DNA of 20,026 bases from Acidobacteriota bacterium (lineage in GTDB: Bacteria; Acidobacteriota; Vicinamibacteria; Vicinamibacterales; 2-12-FULL-66-21): positions 1-20,026 of the forward strand of contig JABFWM010000233.1 of assembly GCA_013362195.1 (NCBI GenBank), given 5' to 3'. A program made the translations under genes and the position numbers. Under the pieces are notes generated by a model, which ran no database searches, had not been told where the DNA came from, and was given only the letters and a program-made list of their open reading frames with translations. This document shows positions 15,368 to 20,026 of this stretch, one piece after another (the stretch's first letter is position 1; each line of letters starts with the position of its first letter).

Positions 15368-16198
15368 CTAGACGATGACGGAGCGCGCGGTCAGCAGCGG
15401 CCCACCGAGATCGGCGCGGCCGTCGAAGTGCACCTGCCTCTCGGCAGCGGCAGCGGGCAGGGCGTTGTACAGGAGACGCCACGCCGTCTCGCCGGTCATC
15501 GTCGCGATCGCGGCCGGATCGCCCTCGGCTTCAGGGGTCACGTCCCAGCCGTCGTGCGCGCGACGGAGCGTCCACGTACCGCCGCCGTCGCCAGTGACGA
15601 CAATCGTCAGCGTCGTGCCGTCGGCAGCGTGCAGATCGCGATACGCATGGGGCAGCGCGTGCATCGAGATCTCGAGCACCGCGCGCAGCCAGGCGGGATC
15701 GGCGAACGAGCCCGCGCCGACCGCGTCGCGCACCTGTGCGGCGTGATGCCAGATCTCGGTGAACTCCCGGCCGATATCGAGCCAGTTGGGCGACGCCTGC
15801 TGCCCGGCCCACGAGACGGGAATGCGCGCCGGCGCGTCGAGCGGCAGCGATTCGAAAAACGACGCGAGGTCCGCGCCCGCCAGCGCATACAGGTCCGTCA
15901 ACACGCGCGGGCTGAGCCGGTCCGCCGCGGCGACCCATTCCGCGTTGAGGGCGTTCAGGAACGCCGTCAGATCCTCGGCCCGTTCGAAGCGGCGGGGCGC
16001 GTCCGCCACGCCGTCGCGTTGTGAGGACAGGCGCCGCAGCGCGGTGTCGAGCATGTGCGCCACGACGTCCTTCACGCGCCACCGCCGCGCCAGCGTCGGC
16101 CGGAACCAGTCGCCGCCCGATAGCGAGCGGAGCAGGGCGACGATGTCAGTGGTGAGCGGGCGAAAGAGCGGACGCGTGTCCGTGACCGGCAGCGGCAT
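15368..16198 (-). CDS. DinB-like / maleylpyruvate isomerase family protein
   Basis: 276 aa. The N-terminal four-helix DinB/MDMPI-type domain contains WRVKDVVAHMLDT (metal His near residue 48) and REFTEIWHHAAQVRDA, where Glu and His are four residues apart as in mycothiol-dependent maleylpyruvate isomerase (H, E, H triad). The C-terminal part (from about 180: GTTLTIVVTGDGGGTWTLRR, then AAIATMTGETAWRLLYNALP) looks like the SCP2-like C-terminal domain of this family. Characterised members are metal enzymes that use a low-molecular-weight thiol, mycothiol in actinobacteria and bacillithiol in Firmicutes. The reaction here is unknown. The ATG at 16198 fits the family start; no strong ribosome site is visible. 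Confidence 0.82.
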   Translation of the reverse strand: MPLPVTDTRPLFRPLTTDIVALLRSLSGGDWFRPTLARRWRVKDVVAHMLDTALRRLSSQRDGVADAPRRFERAEDLTAFLNALNAEWVAAADRLSPRVLTDLYALAGADLASFFESLPLDAPARIPVSWAGQQASPNWLDIGREFTEIWHHAAQVRDAVGAGSFADPAWLRAVLEISMHALPHAYRDLHAADGTTLTIVVTGDGGGTWTLRRAHDGWDVTPEAEGDPAAIATMTGETAWRLLYNALPAAAAERQVHFDGRADLGGPLLTARSVIV

Positions 16199-16280
16199 CG
16201 GCGTGGACTACAGGAAATCAGGCGACCCGGCCGCACCGCGCGTACGCACAGCTCACTGGGGGCACGGAAAAGTCGTCCTC

Positions 16281-16302
16281 GCGCGGGAGCCTAACACAGG
16301 CG
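16281..16302 (-). promoter_or_regulatory. 22-bp repeat with TGTTAGGCT box upstream of the DinB-like gene
   Basis: This 22-bp segment is identical to 6340-6361, the leaderless promoter of the isomerase operon. On the minus strand it carries TGTTAGGCT (-10 hexamer at 16288-16293), with predicted initiation near 16280, about 82 nt before the DinB-like ATG. No start codon follows at the leaderless position here. Confidence 0.45.
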
Positions 16303-16508
16303 CATGCGAGGACGCAGGTGACGCAGGCGGCGTCATCCTTTTCGCGGCGCACAGGTTAGGGCATCCGATCGTGGTGTACAACGGCTTGTTCGAAGACTGG
16401 CGCGGCGCGGCCTTGCGGCGGGAGAACCTGCGGGAACTCGTCTGCCTAAGCTCAGGTACAAGTCTGCCGATTAGGGGATTTCCCGATTCCCCGGGCCGAG
16501 CACTGCGG
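16303..16508. other. Non-coding divergent region, no gene recognised
   Basis: The interval between the DinB-like gene (-) and the small wHTH-like gene (+), 16199-16564 overall, shows no recognisable protein in any frame although some frames are open. It contains GGACGCAGGTGACGCAGG near 16313, and an AT-richer stretch near 16470-16492 with TTAGGGGATTTCCCGATTCC, whose GGGGA...TCCCC symmetry could form a regulator-binding site. Confidence 0.4.
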
Positions 16509-16514
16509 TATCAT
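16509..16514 (+). promoter_or_regulatory. Possible -10 box of the small wHTH-like gene
   Basis: TATCAT lies 50 nt before the ATG at 16565. The predicted start near 16521 gives a leader of about 44 nt containing a CGGAG ribosome site. No -35 hexamer is evident; the GGGGATTTCCCGATTCCCC region lies just upstream. Confidence 0.35.
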
Positions 16515-16564
16515 GAAGGTCCCTCAAGCCTCCGTCTTTCGTTCGTCCAGATCGGAGCCGAACC

Positions 16565-16876
16565 ATGGTCCTCGCGAATCATGCCGCGTCGCCGGTTGTC
16601 TCGCTCGCCGATGTCAGGGGACGTCCGATCAGCATGCAGTTGCCACGGACCGGTGTGCTCGAACGCCGGGACGTCGCCCGCCGCGACGCGCTCGTGCGCC
16701 GCATCGTGAACGAGTTCGAGGAGCTTCCCGGGTTGAGCCTGTCGCTGCGCCAGGCGATGAAGCTGCTGGGGGTGGACGAGGCCGCGTGCCTGCGGATTCT
16801 CGACGCGCTCACGCGCGCCGGGCACATCCGGCGTGACGCGCGGCATCTGTATGTGAGGTGCGAGCGCGTGCTGTAG
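16565..16876 (+). CDS. Small winged-helix-like hypothetical protein
   Basis: 103 aa. The ATG at 16565 has CGGAG 7 nt upstream. Residues about 40-100 (ALVRRIVNEFEELPGLSLSL, then RQAMKLLGVDEAACLRILDA, then LTRAGHIRRDARHLYVRCER) read as three helices and a short beta-wing: a recognition-helix-like segment followed by GHIRRDARHLYVR. This resembles small acidobacterial proteins with the pattern EFxExPGLxLxLxQA, which I recognise only as a recurring uncharacterised family. A DNA-binding role is inferred from the fold pattern. The N-terminal 35 residues show no motif. A perfect 10-bp hairpin follows 40 nt after the stop. There are no clear functional partners; the next gene has its own promoter. Confidence 0.7.
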   Translation: MVLANHAASPVVSLADVRGRPISMQLPRTGVLERRDVARRDALVRRIVNEFEELPGLSLSLRQAMKLLGVDEAACLRILDALTRAGHIRRDARHLYVRCERVL

Positions 16877-16915
16877 CGGGCCCTGCCGGCTGCCCGTTGT
16901 CGGCAGCTGCCGAGA

Positions 16916-16944
16916 GCGGTCCGGGCGTTCATCACCCGGACCGC
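16916..16944 (+). terminator. Hairpin after the small wHTH-like gene
   Basis: GCGGTCCGGG (16916-16925) and CCCGGACCGC (16935-16944) are perfect 10-bp complementary arms around a 9-nt loop. There is no T-run, so termination would be hairpin-only or Rho-assisted. A smaller GCTGCC/GGCAGC hairpin precedes it. Confidence 0.5.
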
Positions 16945-17033
16945 CGTGATGTCGCGAGCAGGGTCGCGACGCCTGCACCGGCGTCGCTGACCGCCAGCGC
17001 CCACCACGTTTGACACCCCTCAATCCGCGCCAC

Positions 17034-17039
17034 TAGCAT
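17034..17039 (+). promoter_or_regulatory. -10 box for the ATP-grasp gene, leaderless arrangement
   Basis: TAGCAT fits TAnnnT and is followed by 6 nt (CGCCTG) and the ATG at 17046. No Shine-Dalgarno sequence is present. Confidence 0.5.
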
Positions 17040-17045
17040 CGCCTG

Positions 17046-18050
17046 ATGTCTGCTTCCCGCGCCGGCAAACCGCTCGGCATCTTCTACGAACATCCCGACT
17101 GGTACCGTCCGCTCTTCCAGGAACTCGATCGACGTGGCGTGCACTACGAGGCGCTGCACGCCGACGATCACACCTACGATCCATCGGCGGCCGAATCGGC
17201 GCACGCGGTGGTCTTCAATCGCATGAGTCCGTCGGCGCACACGCGCGGACGCGCGCACGTGATCTTCTACACGCTGCACTACCTCTCGCATCTCGAACGG
17301 CTTGGCGTGCGCGTGATCAACGGCCATGCGGCCTGGCGGACGGAGATCTCGAAGGCCTACCAGCTCACACTGCTCGAGCGGCTCGGGCTGCCGTATCCGC
17401 GTGCGCGCGTCATTCATCACCCGTCGCAGGCGAGCGATGCGGCGCGGGGACTGCGATTTCCCGTGGTGGTGAAGCCGAATATCGGCGGCAGCGGCGCGGG
17501 GATCGTGCGGTTCGACGATCCCGCCGCGCTCGCGCGTGCGGCGCGTGGGCATGCGCTGGCGCTCGGCCTCGACAGCACCGCGCTGGTGCAGGAATACATT
17601 GCCGCGGACGCGGGACGGATCGTCCGCGTCGAGGTGCTCGATCGCCGCTATCTCTACGCCATCCGGATCTACACGTCGGGCGACAGCTTCAATCTCTGTC
17701 CTGCCGACGTGTGCCAGGCGGTTGATGGAGCGGAGCTGGTGCGCGCCGCGTGTGCGGCTGACGCGCCGAAGAACGCTCTCCGCGTCGAGCGCTTCACGCC
17801 GTCCCACGAGATCGTGCAGGCGGTCGAGCGGATCATGGCGGCCGGCGGGATCGAGATCGGCGGCGTCGAGTACATGATCGATCCGCGGGACGGCCGCGCC
17901 TACTTCTACGACGTCAACGCCCGGTCGAACTTCATTGCCGACGCGCCGCGGGTGGTCGGCTTCGATCCGTTCGTGCGGCTCGCGGACTGGCTGGAGGCCG
18001 AACTGGCGCGGGCCGGCGGGGCAGCGCGGCCCGCCGGCGTCCTGTCATAG
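17046..18050 (+). CDS. ATP-grasp (RimK-like) ligase, substrate unknown
   Basis: 334 aa. An N-terminal pre-ATP-grasp Rossmann-like domain (GKPLGIFYEHPDWYRPLFQE, VVFNRMSPSAHTRG) precedes an ATP-grasp fold. The nucleotide-binding Lys lies in FPVVVKPNIGGSGAGIVRF (glycine-rich loop), with ALVQEYIAADAGRIVRVEVL and the Mg2+-ligand strand AYFYDVNARSNFIADAP (Asp/Asn). The family makes carboxylate-amine or carboxylate-thiol bonds through acyl-phosphates, as in RimK, LysX and glutathione synthetases. The Cys-containing segment SFNLCPADVCQ is unusual, but its role is unknown. The start is fixed by a TAGCAT box 6 nt upstream. The gene stands alone, between the wHTH-like gene and repeat array 2, so context does not point to a substrate. 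Confidence 0.87.
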   Translation: MSASRAGKPLGIFYEHPDWYRPLFQELDRRGVHYEALHADDHTYDPSAAESAHAVVFNRMSPSAHTRGRAHVIFYTLHYLSHLERLGVRVINGHAAWRTEISKAYQLTLLERLGLPYPRARVIHHPSQASDAARGLRFPVVVKPNIGGSGAGIVRFDDPAALARAARGHALALGLDSTALVQEYIAADAGRIVRVEVLDRRYLYAIRIYTSGDSFNLCPADVCQAVDGAELVRAACAADAPKNALRVERFTPSHEIVQAVERIMAAGGIEIGGVEYMIDPRDGRAYFYDVNARSNFIADAPRVVGFDPFVRLADWLEAELARAGGAARPAGVLS

Positions 18051-18081
18051 CGCGATCATTCGCCCCCGGGGGGCCAGATCG

Positions 18082-18239
18082 GGGACACTCACAGTTATTC
18101 CCACAATCGGACACTTCGCGAGACGGAACTGTGACTGTCACACTTTCCGGCGCCTGACCGTCCGGTTGTGGAAAGAACTGTGACTGTCACGCTTTCCGGG
18201 GCCTGCCTGTCCGGTTGTGGGAATAAGTGTGACTGTCAC
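18082..18239. repeat. Palindromic repeat array 2 (four 49-bp steps on GTGACTGTCAC)
   Basis: GTGACTGTCAC occurs at 18131, 18180 and 18229, with a degenerate copy (GGGACACTCAC) at 18082: an exact 49-bp period. The three 38-nt linkers are the same sequence in different orientations. The first (18093-18130) has TTATTCCCACAATCGGACA; the third (18191-18228) has its inverse TGTCCGGTTGTGGGAATAA; the second (18142-18179) is also inverted. The first linker matches 6381-6418 of array 1 in the same orientation. This alternation of orientations resembles REP/BIME elements. It occupies much of the 348-nt gap between the ATP-grasp gene and the DGPF gene; the rest holds the inverted repeat and promoter listed separately. 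Confidence 0.9.
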
Positions 18240-18291
18240 CGTTCTGGCCGCGCGCTCCCGTGGCCCCGAAGTCGCCATCAGTCGTATCCCG

Positions 18292-18326
18292 CGACAGTCC
18301 GCGGTGCATCGCTCCGCGGACTGTCG
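18292..18326. promoter_or_regulatory. 13-bp perfect inverted repeat at the DGPF promoter
   Basis: CGACAGTCCGCGG (18292-18304) and CCGCGGACTGTCG (18314-18326) are perfect complements around a 9-nt loop. The right arm overlaps the predicted -35 TGTCGA. It may be an operator for a repressor or a hairpin blocking readthrough from upstream; there is no T-run. Confidence 0.65.
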
Positions 18327-18349
18327 AGAACCGGCTGACGGCTCCGACT
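18322..18349 (+). promoter_or_regulatory. Predicted ECF42-type autoregulated promoter
   Basis: TGTCGA (18322-18327), a 17-bp spacer and CGACT (18345-18349) match the bipartite motif I recall for ECF42 sigma factors (TGTCGA at -35, CGA/TC at -10). It precedes the DGPF-sigma operon, with a predicted leader of about 45 nt and an AGGAG ribosome site. Confidence 0.6.
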
Positions 18350-18398
18350 GACAGATGAAACGCGCCAATCACGACGCGTGCGGACCAGGAGCGGTGAC

Positions 18399-18797
18399 GT
18401 GAAATACATGTTGATGATGCATGCGCCGAAAGGCACCGGGGACTGGGGAGTCATGAAATGGTCCGAGGCGGATCTCACGGCGCACATCCGCTTCATGAAG
18501 GACTTCTCGAAGGAGCTCAGCGACGCGGGGGAGCTCGTCGCGGCTGAAGGGCTTGCGCCGCCGGCACAGGCCCGGATCGTCCGCGCCGGGAAGCACGGCG
18601 CGCCGGAGGTCACGGACGGGCCGTTTGCCGAAGCCAAGGAATTCCTCGCCGGCTATTGGATTGTGGATTGCGACACCCGCGATCGCGCCTATCAGATTGC
18701 GGCGCGCGCCTCCGCCGCCCCCGGCCAGGGCGGTATGCCCCTCAACATGGCGATTGAGGTGCGCGAGGTGATGAGCGCACCGCCCGTGGAACCATGA
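18399..18797 (+). CDS. DGPF (YCII-related) domain protein
   Basis: 132 aa. The start is GTG at 18399 (VKYMLMMHAPKG), with AGGAG at 18387-18391 and a 7-nt spacer; the earlier in-frame GTG at 18378 would precede that ribosome site. The YCII fold is indicated by the first strand KYMLMMHA, a long amphipathic helix (DLTAHIRFMKDFSKELSDAG), ELVAAEGLAPPAQARIVRAG, the signature VTDGPFAEAKEFLAGYWIVD and a C-terminal strand MAIEVREVM. DGPF proteins have no settled biochemical role but are regularly encoded beside ECF42 sigma factors, as here. Its stop overlaps the sigma ATG (ATGA, 4 nt), so the two are translated together. It could be a target, sensor or enzyme of the sigma factor's regulon. Confidence 0.9.
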   Translation: MKYMLMMHAPKGTGDWGVMKWSEADLTAHIRFMKDFSKELSDAGELVAAEGLAPPAQARIVRAGKHGAPEVTDGPFAEAKEFLAGYWIVDCDTRDRAYQIAARASAAPGQGGMPLNMAIEVREVMSAPPVEP

Positions 18798-20026
18798 CCG
18801 GAACCACCGCGCCGCTGACGGGCGAGCACCTGCTGCGCGATCTGGCGCCGCAGGTGCTCGGCGCGATCGTGCGGCGGTTCGGCGACTTCCACGCCGCGGA
18901 AGACGCGGTGCAGGAGGCGCTGCTCGCGGCGGCCACGCAGTGGCCCGGCGATGGCCTCCCCGACAATCCGCGCGGCTGGTTGATTCATGTGGCCGCGCGG
19001 CGCATGACCGATCAGGTGCGCAGCGACCTTGCACGCCGTCGCCGCGAGGCGGCGGTTGTCGCGCAGGCACCTGCCGACGAGCACATCGCCGCCGCGCCCG
19101 ACGCGCTGTCGGTTCCGGATCTCGCAGCGAGCCTGGGCGGCAGCACCATCGACAGCGGTTCCGACGACGATACGCTGATCCTGCTGTTCATGTGCTCGCA
19201 TCCGGCGTTGAGCCGCTCGGCCGCGATCTCGCTCACCCTGCGCGCGGTCGGCGGTCTCACGACTGCCGAGATCGCGCAGGCCTTCCTGGTGCCCGAAGCC
19301 ACCATGGCGCAGCGCATCAGTCGCGCCAAACAGCGGATCAAGGCGTCGGCGATCCCGTTCCGCCTGCCGACGCCAGCCGAACGCGCCGGGCGGCTGGCCG
19401 CCGTGCTGCACGTCCTCTATCTCGTCTTCAACGAAGGCTACAGCACGAGCAGCGGTCGCGATCTGCAGCGGCACGACCTCTCCGCGGAGGCAATCCGGCT
19501 GACGCGTCGGGTCCACGCGCTGCTCGCCGAGGACGCGGAGGTCGCCGGCCTGCTCGCGCTGATGGTGCTGACGGACGCGCGCCGCCGCGCGCGGACCGGA
19601 CCGGACGGCGAACTGATCCCGCTCGATCGGCAGGATCGCGCGCTCTGGGATCGTGCCGCGATCGACGAGGGCATGGCGCTCGTCAGGCAGGCGCTGTCAC
19701 GCGGGTCGGTGGGCGCGTATCAGCTTCAGGCCGCGATTGCCGCGCTGCACGATGAAGCGCGGCGCGTCGAGGACACCGACTGGCCGCAGATCCTCGCGCT
19801 CTATGGCCTGCTCGAACGGATGTCCGACACTCCGATGGTGACGCTGAATCGCGCGATCGCTGCCGCGATGGTGCACGGCGCGCCGGCGGGGCTGCAGCTG
19901 CTCGCGACCCTCGACGCGGACCCGCGCGTCGCCGGCCATGACCGCCTGCACGCCGTCCGCGCGCATCTGCTGGAGATGTCCGGCGCCGACGCCGCCGCCG
20001 TCACGGAGTACCGCACTGCCGGCGAT
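18794..20026 (+). CDS. ECF42-type RNA polymerase sigma factor with TPR-like C-terminal extension (3' end outside window)
   Basis: At least 411 aa, open to the window end. Sigma2 spans residues about 15-85 (LAPQVLGAIVRRFGDFHAAE, DAVQEALLAAATQW, NPRGWLIHVAARRMTDQVR). Sigma4 spans about 125-185 (LILLFMCSHPALSRSAAISL, then GLTTAEIAQAFLVPEATMAQ and RISRAKQRIKAS as recognition helix). A long helical extension follows (LVFNEGYSTSSGRDLQR, GAYQLQAAIAALHDEA, VTLNRAIAAAMVHGAPAGLQ), the DUF6596/TPR-like region that distinguishes ECF42. In studied ECF42 members this extension, rather than an anti-sigma factor, controls activity, and no anti-sigma gene is seen here. Overlap with the DGPF gene and the TGTCGA promoter upstream support autoregulation. 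Confidence 0.92.
   Translation, partial: MTGTTAPLTGEHLLRDLAPQVLGAIVRRFGDFHAAEDAVQEALLAAATQWPGDGLPDNPRGWLIHVAARRMTDQVRSDLARRRREAAVVAQAPADEHIAAAPDALSVPDLAASLGGSTIDSGSDDDTLILLFMCSHPALSRSAAISLTLRAVGGLTTAEIAQAFLVPEATMAQRISRAKQRIKASAIPFRLPTPAERAGRLAAVLHVLYLVFNEGYSTSSGRDLQRHDLSAEAIRLTRRVHALLAEDAEVAGLLALMVLTDARRRARTGPDGELIPLDRQDRALWDRAAIDEGMALVRQALSRGSVGAYQLQAAIAALHDEARRVEDTDWPQILALYGLLERMSDTPMVTLNRAIAAAMVHGAPAGLQLLATLDADPRVAGHDRLHAVRAHLLEMSGADAAAVTEYRTAGD

Noticed and set aside
15759..16709. Plus-strand frame running through the 16199-16564 gap
   Set aside because: Starts antisense to the DinB-like gene, has no recognisable domain, and runs over the promoter and start of the small wHTH-like gene in another frame.
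1..20026. tRNA, rRNA, riboswitch, prophage or insertion sequence
   Set aside because: Reading both strands gave no cloverleaf, rRNA segment, transposase, integrase or phage structural protein; absence by eye is not a formal search.

Overview
This is a high-GC bacterial window. Both strands are densely open in most frames, so real genes were chosen by protein-family recognition, start context and operon overlaps. The gene set (an Oar-type TonB-dependent receptor, an exported S9 peptidase, a CE15 esterase, a BNR/sialidase-like domain, SSS and MFS transporters and a TPR-tailed ECF sigma factor next to a DGPF protein) and the recurring start-adjacent -10 boxes suggest an Acidobacteriota genome, probably Vicinamibacteria. 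That placement is inference; no rRNA or other phylogenetic marker is present.

Layout. Positions 1-6339 (minus) read, in transcription order, Tat-exported sugar isomerase/epimerase-like protein, NagA-like deacetylase, SSS symporter, S9 peptidase, then a broken PIG-L/BshB1-like deacetylase at the window edge. The first three overlap by 1-4 nt and form one operon. Positions 6549-10042 (plus, divergent) hold an MFS transporter overlapping a large exported protein that fuses a sialidase-like BNR domain to a CE15 glucuronoyl-esterase domain. Together the two arms look like a carbohydrate (sugar-acid, amino-sugar or hemicellulose) uptake and processing locus. The control region between them is filled by a palindromic repeat array. 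Positions 10035-11282 hold a DUF523 gene (minus), which shares a palindromic stop octamer with the fusion gene, and a divergent EF-P gene whose loop resembles EfpL/YeiP. Positions 11374-14415 hold a TonB receptor, followed by a 134-nt imperfect hairpin. Positions 14598-16198 (minus) hold a HAD hydrolase and a DinB/maleylpyruvate-isomerase-like protein. Positions 16565-18050 (plus) hold a small winged-helix-like protein and an ATP-grasp enzyme. The window ends with a DGPF (YCII) gene translationally coupled to an ECF42-type sigma factor, behind a likely autoregulated promoter.

The most striking non-coding signal is a repeat built on the 11-bp palindrome GTGACWGTCAC, arranged on an exact 49-bp lattice in two clusters 12 kb apart. 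The first cluster also contains 27-bp units that look like 49-bp units lacking 22 bp. Other notable points are four or five genes with a -10-like hexamer 6-8 nt before the start codon (probable leaderless transcripts), the sialidase-CE15 fusion, the frameshifted PIG-L gene, and a 13-bp perfect inverted repeat overlapping the predicted ECF42 -35 box.
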